DNA of 64,000 nt from NCBI GenBank assembly GCA_964537975.1, contig CAZIDP010000003.1, positions 1 through 64,000 of the forward strand, written 5' to 3'. The DNA is from SCBR16-9 sp964537975. GTDB taxonomy: Bacteria > Hydrogenedentota > Hydrogenedentia > Hydrogenedentales > SCBR16-9. Below, piece after piece: positions 26,471 to 36,150 of this stretch (positions are counted from its first letter, which is position 1; the number at the start of each line of letters is the position of its first letter). The notes under the pieces are model-generated. The model was not told where the DNA came from, made no database searches, and saw only the letters and a program-made list of their open reading frames with translations. The translations under genes were made by a program, and so were the position numbers.

Positions 26471-28103
26471 TGAATTAATACGCATTGCCAAACTGGAAAG
26501 TGACAAACAAGCAGCGTTTGAGCACACTATCGGTGTGTGCATTGGAACAGGTTGCGCAGCTACGGGCAGTAACGAAGTGCTGGAAGAGTTGCAGGAAGAA
26601 GCCATGCAACATGGCTTACGAGATACCTGTTTGGTGCGCGGTACCGGATGTCGTGGGATGTGTTCATCGGGACCTCTAGTTTCAGTAGAACCTGATGGGG
26701 TCATGTATCAGGGTGTCAAGGTAGAACACATCGGTTCAATCATATCAAGCTTGGGCAAGGAACCTGTTCAGGAACTGCGTTGCCCGTCAGACAGCTCATT
26801 TTTTACGCGTCAGCACCGGATTGTACTCGAAAATGCAGGCAAGATTGATCCCGAAAAAATTGAAGACTATATTGCTGTAGGGGGATATTCCGCCTTGGCA
26901 AAATGCCTGACCGAGATGACTCCGGTAGATGTGGTCGATGAAATAAGTCGAAGCGGCTTACGCGGACGTGGTGGCGCGGGCTATCCCACCGGATTGAAAT
27001 GGTCCACAGTCGCGAAAGCGCAACACCATCAAAAGTATGTGGTTTGCAATGGTGATGAAGGCGATCCAGGTGCCTTTATGGATCGTGGAATCATGGAAGA
27101 TGACCCACATCGCATACTGGAAGGTATGGCCATCGCTGCTTATGCCGTTGGTGCCGCAGAAGGCTATATTTACGTCCGTGCTGAATATCCCCTGGCATTG
27201 AAACGACTCAAGAAAGCGATGGTACAAGCCAAGCGGGAAGGCTTCCTGGGCGACAGTATTTGTGGCACATCGTTTAACTTCACTGTAGACATCCGCCTAG
27301 GAGCAGGTGCTTTTGTGTGTGGTGAGGAAACAGCACTGATTGCTTCAATAGAAGGCGGGCGTGGTACTCCCAAGCCCCGACCACCGTACCCGGCTGTCGA
27401 TGGCTTATGGGGATGTCCGACACTGATAAACAATGTCGAAACTTTTGGCAATGTTCCTACCATAATTCGTGAAGGTGCTGACTGGTTTGGAAGCGTTGGC
27501 ACAGAAAAGAGCAAGGGAACTAAAGTATTCGCTTTGACTGGCAGGGTCACGCATTCCGGTCTGATTGAAGTACCCATGGGCATTACACTAAGAGAAATCG
27601 TTTTTGATATTGGCGGGGGAATACCTGAAGGTAAAAAATTCAAGGCTGCCCAGACCGGTGGTCCCTGTGGTGGCTGCATTCCGGAAGAATACCTGGATAG
27701 CCCGGTAGACTATGAGTCACTTGCCTCATTGGGTTCTATCATGGGTTCTGGTGGCTTGATTGTCATGGATGAGACATCGTGTATGGTCGATGTGGCGAAA
27801 TATTTTATGGATTTCTGTATGGCGGAATCCTGTGGTAAATGTATTCCATGCCGAACTGGTACTGCGCAAATGCATGATTTGCTGACCAAGATTTGCACAG
27901 GCGAAGGGGTAATGAGTGATATCGATATGTTGGAAGAGTTGTGTGATCTGGTGAAAAATACCAGTCTGTGTGGATTGGGACAGTCTGCGCCAAATCCGGT
28001 GTACAGCACCCTGCGTTATTTCCGCCACGAGTACGAAGCACATATCCTTGAAAAGCGTTGCCCTGCCGGGGTTTGCGCCATCAACCAACCGGTGGAGGTA
28101 TAA
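26460..28103 (+). CDS. hoxF: Hydrogenase diaphorase subunit HoxF, NADH- and FMN-binding
   Basis: A 547-aa subunit that exchanges electrons with NAD(H). Order of domains: an N-terminal thioredoxin-like [2Fe-2S] domain (Cys27, 32, 64, 68), the NADH/FMN Rossmann region with LRGRGGAGYPTGLKW (168-181), GDEGDPGAFMDR and GAFVCGEETALIASIEG, a SLBB segment (MGITLREIVFDIGGGIPEGKKF), and the C-terminal [4Fe-4S] site SCGKCIPCRTG with a fourth Cys in SLCGLG. This is the NuoF-like 51-kDa architecture with the extra N-terminal cluster typical of HoxF/HndC. It overlaps hoxE and is followed three bases later by hoxU. Confidence 0.96.
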   Translation: MTHDELIRIAKLESDKQAAFEHTIGVCIGTGCAATGSNEVLEELQEEAMQHGLRDTCLVRGTGCRGMCSSGPLVSVEPDGVMYQGVKVEHIGSIISSLGKEPVQELRCPSDSSFFTRQHRIVLENAGKIDPEKIEDYIAVGGYSALAKCLTEMTPVDVVDEISRSGLRGRGGAGYPTGLKWSTVAKAQHHQKYVVCNGDEGDPGAFMDRGIMEDDPHRILEGMAIAAYAVGAAEGYIYVRAEYPLALKRLKKAMVQAKREGFLGDSICGTSFNFTVDIRLGAGAFVCGEETALIASIEGGRGTPKPRPPYPAVDGLWGCPTLINNVETFGNVPTIIREGADWFGSVGTEKSKGTKVFALTGRVTHSGLIEVPMGITLREIVFDIGGGIPEGKKFKAAQTGGPCGGCIPEEYLDSPVDYESLASLGSIMGSGGLIVMDETSCMVDVAKYFMDFCMAESCGKCIPCRTGTAQMHDLLTKICTGEGVMSDIDMLEELCDLVKNTSLCGLGQSAPNPVYSTLRYFRHEYEAHILEKRCPAGVCAINQPVEV

Positions 28104-28106
28104 GCC

Positions 28107-28829
28107 ATGATGGACCCTTCGACCCAAGTCGTAACTTTAAATATTGACGGACAAGATGTTGGTGCGCACGGGGGAGACACCATACTGGATGTTGCCCGAG
28201 AAAACGGCATTTTCATTCCGCGTTTATGCCATATTGACGGACTCAGTGATGTGGGAGCTTGCAGGCTTTGTCTTTGCGAGGTGAAAGGTTCTCCCAAACT
28301 GATGCCAGCCTGTGTGACCAAGGTCACCGAAGGCATGGAAGTCAAAACGACTTCTGAACGTCTGCAAAGTTATCGGCGTCGTATCCTGGAATTGCTTTTT
28401 ACAGAGCGAAACCATGTCTGCTCCGTCTGCGTATCCAATGGGCACTGTGAGCTACAGGCATTGGCACAGCATGTCGGAATGACCCATGTCCGTATTCCGT
28501 ATAGATATGATCGTCAGGAAATTGATGCCACACATGAACGCTTTGTGGTCGATCACAATCGTTGCGTACTATGCACGCGGTGTGTGCGGGTATGTGACGA
28601 AGTGGAAGGTGCTCACACCTGGGATGTGATGGGACATGGAATTCGCACCCGGGTAATTACAGACCTGCACCAACCCTGGGGCGACTCGGAATCCTGTACC
28701 AGTTGTGGTAAATGTGTAAACGTATGTCCAACAGGTGCATTGTCAATCAAAGGCCGGTCGGTGGCAGAAATGTCTAAACGGAAGCAATTCCTGCCCTACC
28801 TTACCCTGATGAGGAATGGGAACAAATGA
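28107..28829 (+). CDS. hoxU: Hydrogenase diaphorase subunit HoxU (NuoG N-terminal-like)
   Basis: A 240-aa iron-sulfur electron-wire subunit linking HoxF to HoxY. It has an N-terminal [2Fe-2S] ferredoxin fold (Cys41, 52, 55, 69), a His-Cys3 cluster segment (CSVCVSNGHCELQALAQ), then two [4Fe-4S] ferredoxin motifs, RCVLCTRCVRVC and CTSCGKCVNVCPTG. The length is that of HoxU rather than full NuoG. The stop overlaps the hoxY start by ATGA, so subunit stoichiometry is probably kept by translational coupling. Confidence 0.96.
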   Translation: MMDPSTQVVTLNIDGQDVGAHGGDTILDVARENGIFIPRLCHIDGLSDVGACRLCLCEVKGSPKLMPACVTKVTEGMEVKTTSERLQSYRRRILELLFTERNHVCSVCVSNGHCELQALAQHVGMTHVRIPYRYDRQEIDATHERFVVDHNRCVLCTRCVRVCDEVEGAHTWDVMGHGIRTRVITDLHQPWGDSESCTSCGKCVNVCPTGALSIKGRSVAEMSKRKQFLPYLTLMRNGNK

Positions 28830-29359
28830 ATAAAACAAGTGTAGCAACAGTATGGTTGGATGGTTGTTCCGGATGTCATATGTCTTTCCTGGATATTGAT
28901 GAACGCATCATCATGTTGGCCGAAAAAATTGAGCTGGTCTACAGTCCACTGGTTGATAATAAAGTATTCCCGGATCATGTGGATGTCACGATTGTTGAAG
29001 GCGCTGTTAGTAATGAAGATGACTTTAACAAAATCAAGAAAATCCGCAAGCATACTGGGGTGTTAATCGCTTTGGGGGATTGTGCTGTAACGGGTAATGT
29101 TCCTTCCATGCGCAATTTTTTTACCGTAGAAGAATTAAATCAACGGGCATATCATGAGAATGCGACAATTCAAAAACAGACACCCGATGAGGTTATTCCG
29201 CCATTGCTGGACAAAGTACGGCCGGTTCACGAAGTAGTTAAAGTGGATTTGCATATCCCGGGCTGCCCACCTTCGGCTGATACCATATTTTTTGCCCTTA
29301 CAGAACTTCTGAATGGTAATATGCCGGAATTATCCGCCAAAACCCGATTCGGCGCATAA
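28826..29359 (+). CDS. hoxY: [NiFe]-hydrogenase small subunit HoxY
   Basis: A 177-aa small subunit carrying the cluster nearest the active site. The proximal cluster cysteines are Cys14 and Cys17 (WLDGCSGCHMS), a Cys in GDCAVTGNVP, and one in IPGCPPSAD. It is short, with no Tat signal and no extra C-terminal clusters, as expected for a soluble cytoplasmic group 3 enzyme. Fourteen bases separate it from hoxH, which has a purine-rich AAAGGGGG ribosome binding site. Confidence 0.96.
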   Translation: MNKTSVATVWLDGCSGCHMSFLDIDERIIMLAEKIELVYSPLVDNKVFPDHVDVTIVEGAVSNEDDFNKIKKIRKHTGVLIALGDCAVTGNVPSMRNFFTVEELNQRAYHENATIQKQTPDEVIPPLLDKVRPVHEVVKVDLHIPGCPPSADTIFFALTELLNGNMPELSAKTRFGA

Positions 29360-29373
29360 AGAAAGGGGGAATC

Positions 29374-30798
29374 ATGTCTAAAGAAATCGTTATTGATCCG
29401 GTAACCCGTATAGAAGGTCATGCCAAGATTACCATTCATCTGGATGATGAGGGCAGTGTAGAAGATGCGCGCTTCCATGTGACGCAGTTCCGGGGCTTCG
29501 AAAAGCTCTGTGAAGGTCGTCCATTCTCGGAAATGCCGTCTCTGATGGCACGCATCTGCGGCATATGCCCTGTGAGTCACCTGGTTGCTTCTGCAAAAGC
29601 TTGCGACGCTCTACTGGCAGTACAAATACCACCAGTAGGTACAAAATTACGCCGCATCATGAACATGGCCCAATTTGTTCAGTCGCACGCGTTAAGCTTC
29701 TTCCACTTGGCTTCACCTGACTTGTTACTGGGAATGGATAGTGATCCCAAAGAACGCAACATTTTCGGTGTGCTCAAGGCCCGACCGGAGTTGGCACAAG
29801 ATGGCGTTATGTTGCGTAAATTTGGTCAGCAAATTATCGAGTGGCTGGGGGGCAAACGCATCCATCCATCATGGATAGTCCCTGGCGGAGTTAATGCGCC
29901 TCTGTCTGAAGAAAATCGAGACAAGATTGTGCAAACCATACCCGATGCGATGGCCATTGCCAAACGCACACTGAGTTGGTATAAGGAGGCATATGGTCAG
30001 TTTCGTTCCGAGATTGCCACGTTTGCCAATTTCCCATCGTTATTCATGGGGTTGGTAACACCCAGAGGCGATCTGGATGTGTATGATGGCGATATCCGGA
30101 TTATGGATGCGGCCGGGAATGTTATCGCTGATCACCTCGATCCTTCAAAATACCAGGAATTTATCGGGGAAGCTGTTGAGCCATACTCTTACCTGAAATT
30201 CCCGTATTACAAGCCCATGGGATATCCTGATGGACTTTACCGTGTTGGTCCGCTAGCCAGGTTGAATATCAGCCGTTATTGTGGTACCCCTCTTGCAGAC
30301 CGGGAATTACAGGATTTTCGCAAACTGCAGGATGGAGCTGTCCTCAGCTCGTTCCATTTCCATTATGCGCGACTTATCGAAATTCTATATTGTGTTGAAG
30401 AAATGGACAGGCTGCTGAATAGTTCCGACATTCTGAGCGATCATGTCCGGGCATTCGCCGGTCCGAACAGCCTTGAAGGGGTTGGTATCTCGGAGGCGCC
30501 TCGTGGGACGTTGATTCATCATTACAGAATCGATTCGCAGGGCTTGATGGAATGGGCCAATCTAATCATTGCAACCGGGCATAACAATATGGCCATGAAC
30601 CGTGGGATTGTTCAGGTTGCGAAACATTATATCAAGGGCGATAATATCACTGAAGGCATGTTGAACAGGGTCGAAGCTGTTGTCAGAGCGTATGACCCTT
30701 GCCTGAGTTGCTCAACACACGCGCTGGGTAAAATGCCTATGAAGGTTAGTTTGGTGAATGCATCAGGTGACATTGTTGATGTGAAGGTTCGTGGATGA
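29374..30798 (+). CDS. hoxH: [NiFe]-hydrogenase large subunit HoxH
   Basis: The 474-aa catalytic subunit that holds the Ni-Fe(CN)2CO centre and splits or forms H2. Both metal-binding motifs are intact: the N-terminal L1 RICGICPVSH (Cys62, Cys65) and the C-terminal L2 DPCLSCSTH (Cys443, Cys446). A 25-residue tail after His449 is the peptide removed by HoxW on maturation. The opening IDPVTRIEGHAKI is classic. With HoxEFU and HoxY alongside, it belongs to the NAD-coupled bidirectional group 3d. The stop overlaps hoxW by ATGA. Confidence 0.97.
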   Translation: MSKEIVIDPVTRIEGHAKITIHLDDEGSVEDARFHVTQFRGFEKLCEGRPFSEMPSLMARICGICPVSHLVASAKACDALLAVQIPPVGTKLRRIMNMAQFVQSHALSFFHLASPDLLLGMDSDPKERNIFGVLKARPELAQDGVMLRKFGQQIIEWLGGKRIHPSWIVPGGVNAPLSEENRDKIVQTIPDAMAIAKRTLSWYKEAYGQFRSEIATFANFPSLFMGLVTPRGDLDVYDGDIRIMDAAGNVIADHLDPSKYQEFIGEAVEPYSYLKFPYYKPMGYPDGLYRVGPLARLNISRYCGTPLADRELQDFRKLQDGAVLSSFHFHYARLIEILYCVEEMDRLLNSSDILSDHVRAFAGPNSLEGVGISEAPRGTLIHHYRIDSQGLMEWANLIIATGHNNMAMNRGIVQVAKHYIKGDNITEGMLNRVEAVVRAYDPCLSCSTHALGKMPMKVSLVNASGDIVDVKVRG

Positions 30799-31277
30799 CT
30801 GATTCCACGGGAGTGATTGTCGGTTACGGCAATCCAATGTGTGGTGATGACGCTTTGGGTTGGATAGTGCTGGAAAAGCTTCAGCATTATCCAGCATTGA
30901 AAAGCATCTCCATGATTACAAGCCACCAATTGACGCCTGAAATTGCATTTGATTTGAAAGACGTGGATTGGGTGTATTTTGTTGATACTTCAGAAGACAC
31001 CGGCGATCAGGGAATGATTCAGTATCCCATCGTACCTGCTAGTGAGGACGATGGGATGTTGTTGTTTGGTCACCATTTGACGCCACAGCAATTGCTGGCT
31101 TTGACACGGCAAACATTTGGCAGATGCCCTTCTGAAGTATATGTGGTTACCTGTTGCGGGAAAAACTTTATGCCAGGTGACGCGTTATCAGATGACGTTG
31201 CTGCATTGATACCCATATTTGTTGAATATCTGGTTGGAGAAATAGGTTCCCGACTGCAACCAGTGACAGGCTCATAA
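30795..31277 (+). CDS. hoxW: Hydrogenase maturation protease HoxW
   Basis: A 160-aa HycI/HoxW-type endopeptidase that trims the C-terminus of HoxH once nickel is inserted. The N-terminal VGYGNPMCGDDALGW holds the conserved Asp that senses nickel. VDTSED and the later GHHLTPQQLLALTRQ match the family. Translationally coupled to its substrate gene hoxH by a 4-base overlap; hypA follows after about 40 bases. Confidence 0.92.
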   Translation: MTDSTGVIVGYGNPMCGDDALGWIVLEKLQHYPALKSISMITSHQLTPEIAFDLKDVDWVYFVDTSEDTGDQGMIQYPIVPASEDDGMLLFGHHLTPQQLLALTRQTFGRCPSEVYVVTCCGKNFMPGDALSDDVAALIPIFVEYLVGEIGSRLQPVTGS

Positions 31278-31317
31278 TTAATATAAAAATTTGCATACAA
31301 CGGCTGGAGCGGTGATA

Positions 31318-31668
31318 ATGCACGAATACAGCCTGGTGGCATCAATACTGGAGCGTGTATTGGAAATTGCCCGTGAACAGGGAAATTTGCCGGTGGAGAA
31401 GGTCACACTGGACATTGGAGAGCTGCAGGAAATTGTGCCAGACCTGTTGACTTGGGCTTTCGATTCGGCAAAAGAAGGAACACTGGCTAGTCAGGCTATA
31501 TTGGACTGGCAAATGATACCACCAAAATTAGCCTGTACTAAATGCCAGGTAGAATATGTTCCTGTTAATCATCTGTTCTGGGAGTGCCCGCAGTGCCAAT
31601 GGCGTGGAGCGGAGGTGCTTGAAGGTGATGAGCTTCATATCCACTCCATTACCTTGGCCGAAGCCTGA
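31318..31668 (+). CDS. hypA: Hydrogenase nickel incorporation protein HypA
   Basis: A 116-aa nickel metallochaperone. It starts with the obligatory MHEYSL, where His2 ligates nickel, and has a zinc domain with CxxC pairs at Cys73/76 and Cys90/93. The open frame reaches back to 31291, but only the ATG at 31318 gives the conserved N-terminus; GGAG lies upstream. It acts with HypB to load nickel into HoxH. Starts the hyp half of the operon. Confidence 0.95.
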   Translation: MHEYSLVASILERVLEIAREQGNLPVEKVTLDIGELQEIVPDLLTWAFDSAKEGTLASQAILDWQMIPPKLACTKCQVEYVPVNHLFWECPQCQWRGAEVLEGDELHIHSITLAEA

Positions 31669-31690
31669 TAATAGTCGAAAGGAATCATCC

Positions 31691-32389
31691 ATGGAAGTTA
31701 AGATCGTCGAAAGTGTCTTGCGTATTAATGATGAACTGGCACATCTGGTACGGAACCGACTCGATAAGCTGGGCTTGATGGCAGTAAATTTTATTAGTGG
31801 CCCGGGTGCTGGCAAAACAACATTAATCGAAAAGACTTTATCGCTTGGAGATCAGGTACCGAAAATTGCCGTTATTGAGGGAGACCCGGATACATCGTTG
31901 GATGCAGAACGAATTGCCAAGTACAATGTGCCTGTAGTTCAAATCAATACCCGAGGTGGGTGTCATCTGGAAGCCAACCTGATACTCAAAGCGCTGGACA
32001 GCCTGGAAGCAGAACACGGCTCTCTCGCTTCTATGAATCTGGTCTTTATAGAGAATGTCGGCAATCTGGTGTGTCCTGTGTCCTTTGATGTCGGAGAAAA
32101 ACGCCGTGTGGCACTTATCAGTACCACAGAAGGTCATGACAAACCCGCCAAATATCCCAAGCTTTTTCGAACAGCCGATATCGTATTGCTAAACAAAATT
32201 GATTTGCTACCCTATGTTGACTTTGATTGTGCCCAGTTTGAGAAATATGTACAGGAAATCAACCCAGAAGTACCAATCTTACACTTATCCTGCAAAACAG
32301 GTGAAGGATTGGATAACTGGCTAAAATGGGTGTGGGCTTTGGTGGATAATATGGATGCTCCAATGACATGTCATCAGGAAGCCCGGTAG
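31691..32389 (+). CDS. hypB: Hydrogenase nickel incorporation GTPase HypB
   Basis: A 232-aa SIMIBI-class GTPase. P-loop GPGAGKTT is at 37-44; IEGDPDTSLDAERI, the metal-site GGCHLEA, ENVGNLVCP and NKIDLLPYVDFD complete the G-domain set. There is no His-rich nickel-storage stretch and no N-terminal CxxCGC motif, so it is a minimal HypB. The frame extends upstream to 31556, over hypA; the ATG at 31691 with AAAGGA is the correct start. Confidence 0.95.
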   Translation: MEVKIVESVLRINDELAHLVRNRLDKLGLMAVNFISGPGAGKTTLIEKTLSLGDQVPKIAVIEGDPDTSLDAERIAKYNVPVVQINTRGGCHLEANLILKALDSLEAEHGSLASMNLVFIENVGNLVCPVSFDVGEKRRVALISTTEGHDKPAKYPKLFRTADIVLLNKIDLLPYVDFDCAQFEKYVQEINPEVPILHLSCKTGEGLDNWLKWVWALVDNMDAPMTCHQEAR

Positions 32390-32407
32390 TCTACATTCTG
32401 GAACTAT

Positions 32408-34810
32408 ATGCCGAAACTTCTTGATCTGATAAATACGCATTATGTAAATGAGGAGGGGGGGTGTCGAATCTCACTTTGTCTTCGCATGAATGGTGTGGTT
32501 CAAGGAGTTGGGTTCCGGCCATTTATTTATACCATTGCACAGGAGTCAGGAGTCTTTGGTTGTGTCCGTAATGACTGCGCTGGTGTTTTGATCGAATTGT
32601 CTGCTGACCTGCCGTCGTTGAAACATTTTGCCACATTATTTGACCATACACTCCCGCCATTGGCTGTTGTTGAAAGTATTGCCATTGAGGCAGCTTCAGC
32701 CAGACCGTTTACTGATTTCAAGATTGACGTCAGCAATGTCAGTGGCATCCTTCACACGTTGCCGCCTACAGATGCCGCGATTTGCGCACAATGTCGCCTT
32801 GAGTTGTTTTCACCCAACGATCGTCGTTACCGATACCCATTCATTAACTGTACGCATTGTGGACCACGGTATAGCATCATCAATAAAATGCCGTATGATC
32901 GCCCGAATACATCAATGGCCCATTTTCAACTATGTTCAGCATGCTACGATGAATATAATGATCCAAGTAATCGTCGTTTCCACGCGCAGCCAATTGCCTG
33001 TCCAATTTGTGGTCCGCAAATTGCATTGTGGAACCAGCAAGGCACAACAATAGGTTTCGGTGATGATGCATTAAACATCGCTGTAGAATCACTTAAAAAA
33101 GGGGAAATTCTGGCCGTAAAAGGGTTGGGCGGGTTTCACCTCATGGCAGATGCGATGAATGAAGATGCCGTACAACTGTTACGGGTAAGAAAGCATCGCA
33201 GTCGGAAACCTTTTGCCATAATGTACCCGGACCTGGACGCGGTACGCGTTGATTGCAGTATAGATTCTGCTGAAGCTGCCTGGTTACAATCACCCATAGC
33301 TCCTATTGTATTGTTGCATCGTCATGCTGCTGGTGAAGGTGGCTTGGCAAGCAACATTGCACCAGACTGCCACCGTATCGGTGCCATGCTGCCCTATACA
33401 CCCCTGCATCAATTACTTTGCCATGCATTGAAACGTCCGCTTATTGCCACGAGTGGAAACTTGAGTGAAGAACCTATCTGCTACGATGAATCAGAAGCAC
33501 TCCATCGGCTGAGAAATATTGCGGACACCTTTCTGGTACACAATCGGCCTATCGTACGTCCATTGGATGATTCGATCATGCAAGTAGTATGTGGTCAACC
33601 TATGGTTTTGCGTGCCGCGCGAGGTATAGCTCCCTATACAATTCAGATTGACAGTGAAACGGATAAAGCTGTATTCGCTGTTGGTGCGCATCAAAAAAAT
33701 ACCGTAGCATTGGCTGGCAGGGGACACATCATCTGTAGTCAGCACATCGGCGATCTGGATACAGAACCATCAAGGCAAGCATTTGAATCGGTTGTCGCTG
33801 ACTTGCAGGAGGTGTTTGACATACAACCTGCTGTATGGGTTGGTGATATCCATCAAGACTACGCCAGCAGTCAATGGTTAGAAAAAAATCATGCGGCACA
33901 TGCAATTCAACTTCAGCACCATTATGCCCATGTACTTTCCTGTATGGCTGAACACCAATTGAACGAAAATGCGTTGGGTATTGCCTGGGACGGTACAGGA
34001 TTGGGTGATGATCGCAGTATCTGGGGAGGGGAGGCGCTTTTAGCCGATTGGTCCGGGTATAAACGGGTGGCGCATTTATCTCCTTATTTACTGCCTGGTG
34101 GAGAACGAGCGGCTCGTGAGCCTTGGCGCAGTGCTCTCGGGTTATTGGCACAAGCGCTTGGCGTAGAAGATGCCATCGCCTGGTATCTTGATCATGCCCC
34201 AGATAAACAGCTTTCATTAAAAAATAAATCTCTGTTAACCAGCATGTTGCAGCATCATACCCAGTGTGTCTGGACGTCCAGCATGGGAAGACTTTTTGAC
34301 GGCATTGCCGCTATACTGGGATTAAGTTGGGAAATGGATTATGAAGGGGAAGCTGCCATGCGTCTGGAAGCTGCCGCTCTATCTGCAGCAGGAACGAATG
34401 CAACCCTGAAGCTGCCATTGCTTCAGAAAGATGCAAGCCAATGGCAATGGGATTGGATTCCATTAATTCGTGATATGATTAGATATCATGATACCGGTGT
34501 TCCCGTTGGTGAAATTGCCTGGGCGTTTCACGCCGCGCTGGCAAATGCTGTATTTGATTTGTCAAGCAAAGTGTGTAACCCAAATGTTTTGCTGACCGGT
34601 GGCTGTTTTCAGAATGCATTATTGCTTAGTATGTGTGAAGACAGGTTCTTAAACGATTCAAGTTTTACTTTATATCGACATCAATGGATTCCGACTAATG
34701 ATGGCGGTATGGCGGCAGGACAGGCAGCATATGCCATAAGGCAATTTAAAGCTGAAATGACTGAGACAACAATAAAGGATTTTGAACATGTGCCTGGCGA
34801 TACCCGGTGA
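32408..34810 (+). CDS. hypF: Carbamoyltransferase HypF
   Basis: An 800-aa enzyme that uses carbamoyl phosphate and ATP to carbamoylate the HypE C-terminal Cys, the route to the cyanide ligands. Domains in order: acylphosphatase (VQGVGFRPFIY, about 33-43), two zinc-finger segments (CAQCRLEL...CTHCGPRYS and CSACYDEY...CPICGP, ~125-200), a YrdC/Sua5 domain (KGLGGFHLMADA...RKHRSRKPFAIM), and a Kae1-like carbamoyltransferase domain (HHYAHVLSCMAEH, IAWDGTGLGDD). It has about 20 extra N-terminal residues before the acylphosphatase fold. It overlaps hypC. Confidence 0.96.
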   Translation: MPKLLDLINTHYVNEEGGCRISLCLRMNGVVQGVGFRPFIYTIAQESGVFGCVRNDCAGVLIELSADLPSLKHFATLFDHTLPPLAVVESIAIEAASARPFTDFKIDVSNVSGILHTLPPTDAAICAQCRLELFSPNDRRYRYPFINCTHCGPRYSIINKMPYDRPNTSMAHFQLCSACYDEYNDPSNRRFHAQPIACPICGPQIALWNQQGTTIGFGDDALNIAVESLKKGEILAVKGLGGFHLMADAMNEDAVQLLRVRKHRSRKPFAIMYPDLDAVRVDCSIDSAEAAWLQSPIAPIVLLHRHAAGEGGLASNIAPDCHRIGAMLPYTPLHQLLCHALKRPLIATSGNLSEEPICYDESEALHRLRNIADTFLVHNRPIVRPLDDSIMQVVCGQPMVLRAARGIAPYTIQIDSETDKAVFAVGAHQKNTVALAGRGHIICSQHIGDLDTEPSRQAFESVVADLQEVFDIQPAVWVGDIHQDYASSQWLEKNHAAHAIQLQHHYAHVLSCMAEHQLNENALGIAWDGTGLGDDRSIWGGEALLADWSGYKRVAHLSPYLLPGGERAAREPWRSALGLLAQALGVEDAIAWYLDHAPDKQLSLKNKSLLTSMLQHHTQCVWTSSMGRLFDGIAAILGLSWEMDYEGEAAMRLEAAALSAAGTNATLKLPLLQKDASQWQWDWIPLIRDMIRYHDTGVPVGEIAWAFHAALANAVFDLSSKVCNPNVLLTGGCFQNALLLSMCEDRFLNDSSFTLYRHQWIPTNDGGMAAGQAAYAIRQFKAEMTETTIKDFEHVPGDTR

Positions 34811-35042
34811 AATCATTTCGATTGATGAAGAAGATATTATATTGCGAAATGGCAAAGTGTCTTTTGGCGGTGCGGTTCGAGACGTTGCGTTGAGTACCGT
34901 ACCAGATGCTGTTATAGGCGACTTTGTGCTGGTTCATGCCGGCATAGCGATTGGTATTGTAGATAAAGATGAGGCAGATCGGGTGCTGGAAAGTATTGCT
35001 CAAATCGATATATTGGACGACGATGAATGGACAGAGCCATGA
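34788..35042 (+). CDS. hypC: Hydrogenase maturation chaperone HypC
   Basis: An 84-aa chaperone that carries the Fe(CN)2CO unit with HypD and docks on the HoxH precursor. It begins with the invariant MCLAIPG, whose Cys2 is the functional ligand; a TTG two codons upstream would add residues and is rejected. The gene lies partly inside the hypF 3' end (23-base overlap), with AAAGGA eight bases before the ATG, and overlaps hypD by four bases. Confidence 0.95.
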   Translation: MCLAIPGEIISIDEEDIILRNGKVSFGGAVRDVALSTVPDAVIGDFVLVHAGIAIGIVDKDEADRVLESIAQIDILDDDEWTEP

Positions 35043-36145
35043 AATATCTGGATGAATACAGAAACCGGGAGCTTGTCAAGCGGCTTGCAGCAAAAATTAA
35101 GAACACAGTTTCCCGACGACGTACGCTGATGGAAGTTTGTGGTGGGCAGACCCATGCCATTCTGCGTTTTGGTATTGATACATTGCTTGATGAGTCTGTC
35201 ACGCTGGTGCATGGGCCGGGGTGTCCGGTTTGTGTGACACCGGTGTCCATGATTGATAAGGCCATCGCGCTGGCCAGATATTCCGCTGTCACCTTGTGTA
35301 CGTTTGGCGATATGATGCGGGTGCCCGGTACAGAGATGAGTCTTCTGGAGGCAAAGGCGTGTGGGGCAAAAGTCCGGATGGTCTATTCACCTCTTGATGC
35401 GGTTTCTTTGGCAAAGCAGGACCCGGAAAACCAGTATGTTTTCTTTGCAGTAGGATTTGAAACTACAGCACCAGCCAATGCGCTTGCTGTATATCAGGCA
35501 GACCAGCAAGGCATTGAAAATTTTGCCATTCTGAGTACCCATGTGCTAGTGCGTCCAGCAATGGAAACAATACTTAGGCACCCGGATTGTCGTATTGAGG
35601 GATTTCTCGCTGCGGGGCATGTCTGTACCATTACAGGCTATGCGGGATACGAAGACTTGAGTCAACGATATGGTGTTCCAATTGTGGTGACCGGGTTTGA
35701 GCCGGTTGATATCTTGTCAGGTGTGTTATATTGTGTACAGCAGTTGGAGACAGGTAAAGCATCGGTCGAAAACGCGTATGCCCGATCGGTTCAGCGGGAA
35801 GGCAATAAAAAGGCCTGGAGTCTGGTCGAAACAGTATTTATGGTAGCAGACCAGGAATGGCGGGGGATGGGGACAATCCCGAACAGTGGTCTTCAACTCC
35901 GGCAACGCTACCATCAGCATGATGCGGCAGAACGATTTGATATTGAAATACCGGAAGCGGTCCTGGCTACACCATGCCGTGCTGCTGAAGTGCTCCAGGG
36001 ATTTATCACGCCGCATGAATGTCCCGCGTTTGGTCTTGAGTGTACTCCTGAATCACCCATAGGAGCACCCATGGTCTCGAATGAAGGTGCCTGTGCTGCC
36101 TATTATCGTTACCGCAGATCAGAACCTCTTACATCGGAGAAGTAA
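35039..36145 (+). CDS. hypD: Hydrogenase Fe-ligand assembly protein HypD
   Basis: A 368-aa iron-sulfur scaffold protein on which the Fe(CN)2CO moiety is assembled with HypC and HypE. Signatures are MEVCGGQTHAI, VHGPGCPVCVTP, FGDMMRVPG, FFAVGFETTAPANA, AGHVCTITGY and the C-terminal cluster region VLATPCRAAEVL...ECPAFGLECTPESP...NEGACAAYY. The ATG at 35039, overlapping the hypC stop, gives the conserved MKYLDEYR start; the in-frame ATG at 35027 lies inside hypC. Confidence 0.96.
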   Translation: MKYLDEYRNRELVKRLAAKIKNTVSRRRTLMEVCGGQTHAILRFGIDTLLDESVTLVHGPGCPVCVTPVSMIDKAIALARYSAVTLCTFGDMMRVPGTEMSLLEAKACGAKVRMVYSPLDAVSLAKQDPENQYVFFAVGFETTAPANALAVYQADQQGIENFAILSTHVLVRPAMETILRHPDCRIEGFLAAGHVCTITGYAGYEDLSQRYGVPIVVTGFEPVDILSGVLYCVQQLETGKASVENAYARSVQREGNKKAWSLVETVFMVADQEWRGMGTIPNSGLQLRQRYHQHDAAERFDIEIPEAVLATPCRAAEVLQGFITPHECPAFGLECTPESPIGAPMVSNEGACAAYYRYRRSEPLTSEK

Positions 36146-36150
36146 ACAGC

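Noticed and set aside
27170..27679. 169-codon frame antisense to hoxF
   Set aside because: Shadow of a gene with intact cofactor motifs.
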